Positions 1 to 5,985 of a stretch of 7,545 nucleotides of DNA are shown here, piece by piece. The notes beneath the pieces were generated by a model. It was given only the letters and a program-made list of their open reading frames with translations. It did not search any database and had not been told where the DNA came from. The stretch comes from Gp6-AA40 sp046765795 (GTDB lineage Bacteria > Acidobacteriota > Vicinamibacteria > Vicinamibacterales > UBA2999). The DNA is taken from assembly GCA_046765795.1 (NCBI GenBank), contig JBKPRH010000128.1:1-7545 (forward strand). The letters are read 5' to 3'. The translations under genes were made by a program, and so were the position numbers. Numbering within the stretch: position 1 is the first letter of the stretch; each line of letters begins with the position of its first letter.

Positions 1-80
1 TGGTCTCAGCGCACACAGGCGAAGGACTGGATGACCTGTGGAAGATGATCGCAAGCCTGCCAAACCGAACGGCGGCGTAG
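1..80 (+). CDS. C-terminal end of a small GTPase, probably EngB/YsxC (partial)
   Basis: The frame beginning at base 3 is open from the window edge to a TAG at 78-80 and reads VSAHTGEGLDDLWKMI followed by nine more residues. The SA-x-TGEG-LD-LW pattern is the G5 (SAK) loop and following helix of TRAFAC-class GTPases. The protein stops about 20 residues after this loop. That fits the ribosome-biogenesis GTPase EngB (YihA/YsxC), which has no domain after the G domain; Der, MnmE and MeaB all continue further. EngB helps 50S subunit assembly. The gene overlaps the proposed GTG start of rho by about 43 bases, so the two may be co-transcribed. Only 25 codons are visible, so the family is inferred and MeaB or a truncated relative remains possible. 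Confidence 0.55.
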   Translation, partial: VSAHTGEGLDDLWKMIASLPNRTAA

Positions 81-1453
81 CCACCGCTCCCCCCGAAAAA
101 GCTGAAAAGCCGGAGAAGCCGGAGAAGAAAGAGACGGCCGCGGCGGCGCCCGCTCAGCCCGCCCAGCCCGCCCAGCCCGCCGCTCCGGCCCAGACGATCT
201 CGCTGTCGGCGATGAAGGAGATGAGCATCGCCGCGCTGACCAAGATCGCCAAAGACCTCGACATCGCCGGCGCCACCGGCATGCGCAAACAGGAGCTGAT
301 CTTCGAGATCCTCCGTGTGCGCGCCGAGAAGAGCGGCAACGTCTTCTCGGAAGGCGTGCTCGAGACGCTCCCCGATGGCTTCGGCTTCCTGCGCGCTCCC
401 GATTACAACTATCTTCCCGGTCCCGATGACATCTACGTCTCTCCGTCGCAGATCAGAAAGTTCGATCTGCACACTGGCGACACGGTGTCGGGCGTCATCC
501 GGCCGCCGAAGGACGGCGAGCGCTACTTCGCGCTGATCAAGGTCGAGGCGATCAACTTCGAGCCGCCCGAGAAGACGAAGGAGAAGATCTTCTTCGAGAA
601 CCTCACGCCGCTCTACCCGCAACAGAAGGTCAATCTCGAGACCGACACGGAGAATCTGTCGGGCCGTGTCATGGATCTGCTGACGCCGCTCGGCAAAGGC
701 CAGCGCGGTCTAATCGTCGCGCCGCCCCGCACCGGTAAGACGATGCTGCTGCAAAGCATCGCCAACAGCATCACCAAGAATCACCCTGAGGTGTACCTGA
801 TCGTCCTGCTCATCGACGAGCGGCCGGAAGAAGTCACCGACATGCAGCGCTCGGTGCGCGGCGAGGTGATTTCGTCGACGTTCGACGAACCGGCGCAGCG
901 CCACGTGCAGGTCGCCGAGATGGTGATTGAAAAGGCCAAGCGCCTCGTCGAGCACAAGAAAGACGTGGTCATCCTGCTCGACTCGATTACGCGCCTCGCC
1001 CGCGCCTACAACACCATCGTCCCGGCCTCGGGCAAGGTGCTGTCAGGCGGCGTGGACAGCAATGCCCTGCAGCGCCCGAAGCGCTTCTTCGGCGCCGCGC
1101 GCAATATCGAGGAAGGCGGCTCGCTGACCATCGTCGCGACGGCGCTCGTCGACACCGGGTCGCGCATGGACGAAGTCATCTTCGAAGAGTTCAAAGGCAC
1201 CGGCAACTCGGAAATCCATCTTGATCGCAAGCTGACGGATCGCCGAGTATTCCCGTCAATCGACATCACCAAGAGCGGCACGCGCAAGGAGGAGTTGCTT
1301 CTTCCGAAGGAAGAACTCAATCGCGTGTGGGTGCTGCGCAAGGTGCTGACGCCGCTGTCGCCAAGTGAGGCGATGGAGTTGCTGCTATCGAAGATGAGCA
1401 AGACCAAGACGAACGGCGAGTTCCTCGCAGCAATGGCGGCGGGCAAGAGCTAA
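38..1453 (+). CDS. rho: Transcription termination factor Rho
   Basis: Rho is a hexameric RNA-dependent ATPase/helicase that loads on C-rich nascent RNA and ends transcription. In order: a disordered Ala/Pro/Lys/Glu-rich extension (residues 1-55); the Rho N-terminal helical domain (about 57-100, with MRKQELIFEIL); a cold-shock-like RNA-binding domain whose RNP1-like strand is DGFGFLR (113-119); and the RecA-type ATPase. Walker A is APPRTGKT (228-235), Walker B is VVILLDSITRLARAYN with Asp315, the Q-loop region is KVLSGGVDSNALQRPKR, and GTGNSEIHLDR forms the R-loop. The LIDERPEEVTDMQRSV segment of the bicyclomycin pocket is intact. At 471 residues it is longer than the roughly 420 of E. coli Rho because of the N-terminal tail. 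GTG at 38 is chosen because a stop at 32-34 closes the frame, GAAGGA lies at 21-26, and the extension has the same GC-rich third positions as the rest. ATG 212 (residue 59) is an alternative start. The stop overlaps the next gene. Confidence 0.97.
   Translation: MEDDRKPAKPNGGVATAPPEKAEKPEKPEKKETAAAAPAQPAQPAQPAAPAQTISLSAMKEMSIAALTKIAKDLDIAGATGMRKQELIFEILRVRAEKSGNVFSEGVLETLPDGFGFLRAPDYNYLPGPDDIYVSPSQIRKFDLHTGDTVSGVIRPPKDGERYFALIKVEAINFEPPEKTKEKIFFENLTPLYPQQKVNLETDTENLSGRVMDLLTPLGKGQRGLIVAPPRTGKTMLLQSIANSITKNHPEVYLIVLLIDERPEEVTDMQRSVRGEVISSTFDEPAQRHVQVAEMVIEKAKRLVEHKKDVVILLDSITRLARAYNTIVPASGKVLSGGVDSNALQRPKRFFGAARNIEEGGSLTIVATALVDTGSRMDEVIFEEFKGTGNSEIHLDRKLTDRRVFPSIDITKSGTRKEELLLPKEELNRVWVLRKVLTPLSPSEAMELLLSKMSKTKTNGEFLAAMAAGKS
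107..181 (+). repeat. Short tandem repeats in the rho N-terminal tail
   Basis: Two copies of AAGCCGGAG (107-115 and 116-124) are followed by three perfect copies of CAGCCCGCC (155-163, 164-172, 173-181). They encode KPE and QPA triplets in the disordered part of Rho. All units are multiples of three, so slippage would change tail length without breaking the frame. Confidence 0.75.
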
Positions 1454-2205
1454 TGGCGGTCTCGGCGGAGACCCCTGCACCAATTCACCTCAGAAAGCAT
1501 GGCGCCAGGACGCGCCTCGCTTCACCGCATCTGTCGATCGTGATGCCCGTCTTCAACGAGATGGCCACGATCGACGAGATCATTCCTCGTGTGCTCGCCA
1601 TTCCCATTCCTGTCGAGCTGATCGTCGTCGACGACTGCTCGACCGATGGCACTCGAGCGCATCTCCAGGAGATGCAGCGCGAACTCGGATTCACGCTGCT
1701 GCTTCAGGAGCGCAATCAGGGCAAGGGAGCCGCGCTGCGACGCGGGTTCTCCGCCGTCACCGGCAACATGGTGGCCATTCAGGACGCCGACCTCGAATAC
1801 TCGCCCGAGGAGCTTCCCGATCTGGCCGCACTCATCATCGAGGGACGCGCCGACGTCGTCTACGGCTCGCGCTTCCTCGGCCGTCATCGCGTGTTTCTGT
1901 TCACGCACTATTTGGGCAACCGGCTCCTGACGCTGCTGACCAACGTGCTCTACAACACGATGCTGACGGACATGGAAACCTGCTACAAGGTCATGCGGCG
2001 CGAGGTCCTCAACGGACTCAACCTCGAGTCCAATGGCTTCGGCATCGAGCCGGAAATCACCGCCAAGATCTTCAAGCGCGGATACCGCGTCTACGAAGTC
2101 CCCATCAGCTACGATGGGCGCACCTATGAAGAGGGCAAGAAAATCAGCTGGCGCGACGGCGTCGTCGCGCTCTGGGTCCTCTTGAAACATCGCTTCGGAC
2201 AATAG
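1453..2205 (+). CDS. Family 2 glycosyltransferase, DPM1/DPG-synthase-like
   Basis: This cytoplasmic GT-A fold enzyme is likely to transfer a sugar from a nucleotide sugar to a lipid carrier or glycan. Visible motifs are LSIVMPVFNE (27-36), the nucleotide-binding VVDDCSTDGT (58-67), NQGKGAALRRG (88-98), the metal-binding DxD within QDADLEY (110-116), and DVVYGSRFLG (134-143). The C-terminal DMETCYKVMRREV and GFGIEPEITAKI segments are typical of the dolichol/polyprenyl-phosphate sugar transferase group. At 250 residues it holds only the catalytic domain; no C-terminal membrane pair is present. The ATG overlaps the rho stop (TAATG, one shared base) and has only a weak AAGAG upstream, suggesting translation coupled to rho. 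The next gene is a membrane polymerase/ligase, so a role in surface glycan or lipid-linked sugar synthesis is likely. The exact donor and acceptor cannot be told from sequence. Confidence 0.9.
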   Translation: MAVSAETPAPIHLRKHGARTRLASPHLSIVMPVFNEMATIDEIIPRVLAIPIPVELIVVDDCSTDGTRAHLQEMQRELGFTLLLQERNQGKGAALRRGFSAVTGNMVAIQDADLEYSPEELPDLAALIIEGRADVVYGSRFLGRHRVFLFTHYLGNRLLTLLTNVLYNTMLTDMETCYKVMRREVLNGLNLESNGFGIEPEITAKIFKRGYRVYEVPISYDGRTYEEGKKISWRDGVVALWVLLKHRFGQ

Positions 2206-2208
2206 AAA

Positions 2209-2236
2209 GTAGGGGCGACGGATGCGTCGGCCCTAC
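2209..2236. repeat. Palindrome with the ligase-like gene's start codon in its loop
   Basis: Left arm GTAGGGGCGACG (2209-2220) and right arm CGTCGGCCCTAC (2225-2236) pair over 11 of 12 positions, with one G/G mismatch at 2215/2230. The four-base loop GATG holds the ATG at 2222. The AGGGG ribosome-binding site (2211-2215) is inside the left arm. In mRNA this would sequester the site. The GTAGGGGC flank resembles the flanks of palindromes at 5332 and 5871, so it may be a member of a dispersed repeat family. Confidence 0.7.
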
Positions 2237-4324
2237 GGATCCTCCCCCCTCGAATACGCCAGCAAGATCGCAGCGACCACGTCAGTCCTGCTGATCCTGG
2301 CCCTGACGCTCGTCGTCCATCCCGACGTGACGTGGCTGCTGCGTGGCCTGACCGTTGTCGCGCTCGCCGCCGGCTGGTTTCCCTTTGTGTTGCCGTTTCG
2401 CGTTGCCGCACCGGCCGGGCAACCTATCTTCTGGCTGTTCGTCGCCGCGGTCTCACCGGCGTTGCTGCGCCTGGTGGCCGGCCGCGAAGGGCCGGTCCTC
2501 GACCTCGTCTGGATGGCCGGCCTTGCCGGTTCGCTGCTGCGCACCATGCGGTGGTCACGCTGGACGATGCCGTTTCCCTGGAATGTGCTGATCGGCGGCT
2601 GGACGCTCGCCCTGTCGCTGTCGTGGCCGGTGCTCGTCGCTCGCGAGATCGGCTTCCGGCTGTCCGGTTTTCACGATACCGGTGCGATCAACTCGTGGTC
2701 GCTGATGCCGGCGCCGCAGGCCGCGGTCTGGATTCTGTACGTCGTGCTCGCACAGCTGATAGGCGCGCTCTGGTTCGAACGAGCCCGGGAGAAAACCGCG
2801 GAGGTGCGATCTCCAATCATGCTGAACGGCCTGTGGGCCGGCGCGACGGTCGCAAGCGTCGTCGCGGTCGTGCAGGGAACGCTCAATATGGGTCTGCTCA
2901 GTACCGAGTTCTGGGCGTCGCTACGGCGGGCGACCGGAACGATGCTCGACGCCAATTCGTACGGCGCGTGCGCGGCGCTTGCCGCGCCGATCGGCTTCCT
3001 CGGTGTGCGGGCGCTCACCCCTCACGCACCCGCGGCCGCTGTCATCGTATTCGCGATCAATCTTGCGGGGATGTGGCTTTCGGGCTCGAGAACCGCGTTG
3101 CTCTGCGGTGCGATCGGCACGGCCGCCCTCGTCGTTGGTCTCTGGCGCGAGCGGCGAATCTCTTCTGCGCCGATGACGCGCGTCGCGATTTGGATTCCAG
3201 CAGGGTTGCTCGCCGTCCTGGCCATCGTGATGCTGACACCTGCCGCGAGTCCCATCGAGCGTGCCCTCGAGATTCCATCAGGGTGGGCGGGACTCAAGGA
3301 ACTGTGGAATCGCGGGGGCTACGGACCGATCGCACTGCAGATGACACGCGAGCACCCGCTGACAGGGATTGGGGCGGGCAGCTATCGCATCATCGCGCCC
3401 GACTACGGCCGCGCGTTACTCAACGACGCGCTGCCTCCCGACAACGCGCAGAACTGGTGGCGTCATCAGATCGCCGAGCTTGGCGTGCTCGGGGGTGCGC
3501 TGATCATCGCGTTCTCAGTGCTCGTCGCGTGGCGGGTGATCGCCGGACGCGAACGCGATCCGGACGTCGCATCGGCATCAACCGTGCGCGGACTTCTGCT
3601 CGGTCTCGGTGTCACGTCGTTCTTCGGCATGCCGACGCAGAGTCCACTGGTGTTGTACTGGTTCCTGGCGCTGGTGGCGTGGTTCGCGTGGCTCGTACCC
3701 GATCCAACGCCGCAGCGTCCCTCGACGACGCTCGGAACGAGTGCGTCGACGTCGCCGGAGATGCACGACGCGCACGCGCGTGAACCACGAATAGCGTGGA
3801 TCGTCGCGGCTGCGCTGGCGGTCGCGTACGCCGCTGGACATGTGCTGCTTGCGGCCGGTCCACTGCATCCGGCGCAGCGCGCGCAGCATGCGGGCCGCGA
3901 CTACATCGTCGGCGCATACCCACCAGAGCCCTTGCCGGAAGGCAACGAGTTCCGGTGGACGGGACGCGAGGCGCGGTTCATCTGGGCGGCAAAGACGCGC
4001 TACATGGCAATCCGCCTCTGGGCCCACCACCCGGACATTGCGTCCATGTCCGTTCACGTCACCGTGACCAGCCCATGCGGCGTGCTCTTCGACGAGGACC
4101 TTAAATCTGATGCCTCGATCAGCCTGGGGATGGTGCTTCCCGACGGTCAGCGCACCCTCGAGGCCACCGTGCGCGTCTCAAGAACGTGGTCGCCTGCAGA
4201 TGCTGGCGAGCCTGATGACCGCCAGCTGGGGGTCGGGATTCTGGCTGATTTCTCGACCGATCCGGCCTTTGCTAAGAGTCAATTACGGGCTGTGAAGCTG
4301 GCCGGCTGTGGCGGTGGTATATAA
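2222..4324 (+). CDS. O-antigen ligase/polymerase family membrane protein with C-terminal soluble domain
   Basis: This is a polytopic inner-membrane protein. About a dozen hydrophobic stretches span residues 15-490 (for example 18-33, 41-58, 70-86, 122-140, 168-184, 205-220, 270-287, 324-339, 422-439, 475-492), and another lies at about 524-545. Wzy_C/WaaL hallmarks are DANSYG (243-248), LSGSRTALL (286-294), REHPLTGIGAGSYRI (376-390) and DNAQNWWRHQIAELGVLG (407-424), the last being the large periplasmic loop and following helix. Family members join or polymerise lipid-linked glycans on the periplasmic side. A Ser/Thr/Pro-rich linker (493-520) and the extra helix lead to a soluble domain of about 150 residues (550-700) with strand-like segments and SRTWSPADAGEPDDRQLGVGI; its fold and role are not recognised. 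The gene follows the glycosyltransferase after 16 bases, so they probably act on the same glycan. AGGGG at 2211-2215 supports the ATG but lies in a hairpin. Ligase, polymerase or protein-glycosylation roles cannot be separated. Confidence 0.85.
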   Translation: MRRPYGSSPLEYASKIAATTSVLLILALTLVVHPDVTWLLRGLTVVALAAGWFPFVLPFRVAAPAGQPIFWLFVAAVSPALLRLVAGREGPVLDLVWMAGLAGSLLRTMRWSRWTMPFPWNVLIGGWTLALSLSWPVLVAREIGFRLSGFHDTGAINSWSLMPAPQAAVWILYVVLAQLIGALWFERAREKTAEVRSPIMLNGLWAGATVASVVAVVQGTLNMGLLSTEFWASLRRATGTMLDANSYGACAALAAPIGFLGVRALTPHAPAAAVIVFAINLAGMWLSGSRTALLCGAIGTAALVVGLWRERRISSAPMTRVAIWIPAGLLAVLAIVMLTPAASPIERALEIPSGWAGLKELWNRGGYGPIALQMTREHPLTGIGAGSYRIIAPDYGRALLNDALPPDNAQNWWRHQIAELGVLGGALIIAFSVLVAWRVIAGRERDPDVASASTVRGLLLGLGVTSFFGMPTQSPLVLYWFLALVAWFAWLVPDPTPQRPSTTLGTSASTSPEMHDAHAREPRIAWIVAAALAVAYAAGHVLLAAGPLHPAQRAQHAGRDYIVGAYPPEPLPEGNEFRWTGREARFIWAAKTRYMAIRLWAHHPDIASMSVHVTVTSPCGVLFDEDLKSDASISLGMVLPDGQRTLEATVRVSRTWSPADAGEPDDRQLGVGILADFSTDPAFAKSQLRAVKLAGCGGGI

Positions 4325-4325
4325 T
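4320..4325 (+). promoter_or_regulatory. Candidate -10 element for rpmE
   Basis: A perfect TATAAT lies 33 bases before the rpmE start and contains the TAA stop (4322-4324) of the ligase-like gene. It stands out in otherwise GC-rich DNA, as does the following T-rich stretch (4325-4334). No good -35 hexamer is seen 16-18 bases upstream (about 4297-4302 reads GCTGGC), so the promoter assignment rests on the -10 alone. It would give rpmE its own transcription apart from the rho operon. Confidence 0.55.
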
Positions 4326-4344
4326 TTCTTTTTCTACCAGCCCC

Positions 4345-4351
4345 GAAGGAG
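4345..4351 (+). promoter_or_regulatory. Strong Shine-Dalgarno deciding the rpmE GTG start
   Basis: GAAGGAG ends six bases before GTG 4358. This is the best ribosome-binding site in the window and fits a highly expressed ribosomal protein gene. It supports GTG as the true start. Confidence 0.8.
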
Positions 4352-4357
4352 CAGACA

Positions 4358-4663
4358 GTGAAGGAAGGGATTCACCCGAACTATAAAGAGGTTGAGGTTC
4401 GCTGCGCGTGCGGCAACACCTTCAAGACGCGCTCGACGAAACCCGAGCTTCACCTCGAAATCTGCTCCAATTGCCACCCGTTCTTCACCGGCCGCCAGAA
4501 GCTGATCGACACGGAAGGCCGCGTCGAACGGTTCACGAAGAAGTTCGGCACGCAGACGTCGGAGCAGCGCAAGACCGCCGCAAAGGCGGTCAAGGTTGCA
4601 AAGGCCGCGACCAAGACCACCGGCGCGAAGAAGACCGCCGCGAAGAAGACCGCGACCGCCTAA
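4358..4663 (+). CDS. rpmE: 50S ribosomal protein L31, zinc-binding type, with Lys/Ala-rich tail
   Basis: L31 is a small protein of the large subunit that bridges to the 30S head. The N-terminus KEGIHPNYKEVEVRCACGN and the segment ICSNCHPFFTGRQKLIDTEGR are family signatures. Cys16, Cys18, Cys36 and Cys39 form the zinc ligands of the C+ type, which is exchanged for the C- paralogue under zinc limitation in many bacteria. Normal L31 is about 65-75 residues; here it is 101 because of a basic Lys/Ala/Thr tail (about 70-101) resembling histone H1-like repeats. Two 15-base tandem units (4625-4639 and 4640-4654, differing at the last base) encode AKKTA twice. The gene has a strong ribosome-binding site and a likely own promoter. 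Its TAA stop overlaps the stop of the opposing exonuclease gene. rpmE near rho is a recurrent arrangement in bacteria, here separated by two glycan genes. Confidence 0.97.
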   Translation: MKEGIHPNYKEVEVRCACGNTFKTRSTKPELHLEICSNCHPFFTGRQKLIDTEGRVERFTKKFGTQTSEQRKTAAKAVKVAKAATKTTGAKKTAAKKTATA

Positions 4664-5985
4664 AACAACAACGCCGGCTGCGCCGCCCGCGACTCGAGCT
4701 TCCGGTCGAGTCGCGCGAGGCGGTACTCAGCAGCCTGGCGCCTCGTCACATTCTCATCAACATCCAGCAAGCGGAGCGTAAAGTCGCGCGCCGACACGAA
4801 GTCGCGTCGCCGATGCTCGTGATGAACCGCCAGCGCCTCTGACGCTTCGCGTTCGATCGGCCGTGGACATTCGGTGAGGCCGAGCACACGCCGCCACGCA
4901 TCGGCTGCATCGTCGTACTGACGCAGGCGTCGAGCCACCATTGCGTAGGCGCGCAGTGCTTCAGCGCGAAGGTCTTCGTCGGCGTCGCGGAACTCGATCG
5001 CTCGCGCGAAGCTGGACTTCGCTTCCGCCATCATTCCACCACGTTCATACAGACGGCCCATGCCGAGCGCTTCACGCGCAGTGCGAGCGGCAGTGGGACC
5101 ATCTTCGAGCAACTGCGCGGCGCGTGCCGTGACCAGCGCCAGCGACAGCAGGTCGAGACGATTGTGTTCGAGCACGGCGGCCAGCGGCCGCGGGTCGCCG
5201 GCGTGCACGTAGCGGAAGTAGCGCGCAGGAATCTCGAACCCGGCGACGTCACCTTCGCGCACGTAGCCGCACAACTGCTGTTCGAGCGTGCTCAATCGAC
5301 ACGAGGAAGGCGCGTCCTTCTGCTGATCGTTGTAGGGCACGTCCTTTTGGACGTGCCGCCACATACGGCGCGCCGGATGGAGCATGTCGATGTGCGGCAT
5401 CTCGCCAAACGGCGAGGGCAGCCGATGCAAGGCAAAGCGCGTCTCGATTAATGGCACGTCGAATGACTTGCCGTTGTAGGTGACCACCGTTCCCGCATCC
5501 GCGCCGAGCTCGCCCACCGCTTCGAGCAGCGCACGCTCCGCTGTAAAGCTGGAAAGAAAGAACTGCCGGATCCGGAACGTCCCCCCAGCGAACCAGCCAC
5601 AGCCGACGAGGAACGCATACGTCCCCGCCCCACCAGCAATTCCCGTGGTCTCCAGATCGATGAACAGCAGACGGCTTCCGCACGAGCCGTTGGCGAGGAG
5701 CGACAGGCGCGGCCACATCCCATCGGAAGGGGGCAAGCCATCGGCAAGCGCCATCGACCCGTGACGATACCCTGGCACGTACATGCGATCGACGACGAGG
5801 TACCGCTGGCCGCTGCGCTCGTGCCACTCGCCGTCGAGCAGCTCGGCGATGGCATCGTCGGCAGCGCCGCGTAGAGGCGGGTCCTGAGACCCGCCAACCG
5901 CAGGCGCATCTAAAGATGCGCCTCGCTCATGGACCTTGAGCCCGCCACCAATCACGCCGCGAAGACGATCAGAGAGCGTCGTCAT
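4660..5985 (-). CDS. mrfB: DEDDh exonuclease with TPR-like C-terminus, YprB/MrfB-like
   Basis: Predicted 3'-5' DNA exonuclease of the RNase H-like (YprB) family, 441 residues. Catalytic residues are visible: FIDLETTG (Asp110, Glu112; Exo I), VTYNGKSFDVPLIETR (Asp176; Exo II) and EHNRLDLLSL (His274, Asp278; Exo III of DEDDh type). CRLSTLEQ (229-236) and the DVAGFEIPARYFRYV segment (246-260) are also family-typical. From about 300, helical repeats (ALGMGRLYERGGMMAEAKSSF) look like TPRs. In B. subtilis MrfB works with the helicase MrfA to repair mitomycin C damage; the same pairing here suggests the same role. The start at 5985 is set by the ATGA overlap with the helicase stop; the frame stays open further upstream, but that part is helicase sequence. 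No Shine-Dalgarno is seen, so translation is probably coupled. Odd points are in-frame palindromes at residues 21-37 and 210-217, and a terminal QPALLF. Confidence 0.88.
   Translation of the reverse strand: MTTLSDRLRGVIGGGLKVHERGASLDAPAVGGSQDPPLRGAADDAIAELLDGEWHERSGQRYLVVDRMYVPGYRHGSMALADGLPPSDGMWPRLSLLANGSCGSRLLFIDLETTGIAGGAGTYAFLVGCGWFAGGTFRIRQFFLSSFTAERALLEAVGELGADAGTVVTYNGKSFDVPLIETRFALHRLPSPFGEMPHIDMLHPARRMWRHVQKDVPYNDQQKDAPSSCRLSTLEQQLCGYVREGDVAGFEIPARYFRYVHAGDPRPLAAVLEHNRLDLLSLALVTARAAQLLEDGPTAARTAREALGMGRLYERGGMMAEAKSSFARAIEFRDADEDLRAEALRAYAMVARRLRQYDDAADAWRRVLGLTECPRPIEREASEALAVHHEHRRRDFVSARDFTLRLLDVDENVTRRQAAEYRLARLDRKLESRAAQPALLF
4688..4715. repeat. Perfect 10-bp stem near the 3' end of the exonuclease gene
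   Basis: CGCGACTCGA (4688-4697) and TCGAGTCGCG (4706-4715) pair perfectly around an 8-base loop. It lies 25 bases beyond the rpmE stop and inside the last codons of the opposing gene (LDRKLESR). It could protect or end the rpmE transcript, but no T run follows on the + strand. On the - strand TTGTTGTTTT appears about 15 bases after the stem, too far for a standard intrinsic terminator. Confidence 0.55.
5332..5360. repeat. In-frame palindrome inside the exonuclease domain
   Basis: GGCACGTCC (5336-5344) and GGACGTGCC (5349-5357) form a perfect 9-bp stem with a TTTT loop; the left flank is GTAG. It encodes residues 210-217 (RHVQKDVP) of the exonuclease, between MLHPARRMW and CRLSTLE. A second partial copy of the motif follows in the coding direction: AAGGACGTGCC is echoed as AAGGACGCGCC, encoding QQKDAP after QKDVP. 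Confidence 0.7.
5871..5896. repeat. In-frame palindrome encoding GGSQDPP
   Basis: GGCGGGTC (5876-5883) and GACCCGCC (5888-5895) form a perfect 8-bp stem with a CTGA loop, preceded by GTAGA. On the coding strand it reads GGSQDPP, residues 31-37 of the exonuclease, ahead of the conserved domain. The arms match those of the palindrome at 6598-6623. Confidence 0.75.
5902..5923. repeat. In-frame palindrome encoding GASLDAP
   Basis: AGGCGCATC (5902-5910) and GATGCGCCT (5915-5923) form a perfect 9-bp stem with a TAAA loop. It lies six bases from the GGSQDPP palindrome, giving a tandem pair of hairpins that covers exactly 48 bases (16 codons) from 5876 to 5923. It encodes residues 21-28 of the exonuclease. 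Confidence 0.7.

Noticed and set aside
31..48. ATG at 31 with a five-codon frame overlapping the rho start
   Set aside because: Too short to support as a gene; the ATG most likely lies by chance in the GTPase-like and rho overlap.
1522..2202. - strand open frame of 226 codons opposite the glycosyltransferase
   Set aside because: The + strand has complete GT2 motifs; the antisense frame shows no recognisable domain.
3717..3745. Imperfect inverted repeat in the ligase linker (encoding RPSTTLGTS)
   Set aside because: Pairing is broken by several mismatches, and a Ser/Thr/Pro linker explains the bias; it may be a decayed repeat but cannot be supported.
2332..3783. + strand open frame of 483 codons within the ligase-like gene
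   Set aside because: It is an Arg/Ala-rich shifted frame; the hydrophobic segments and Wzy_C motifs are in the other frame.
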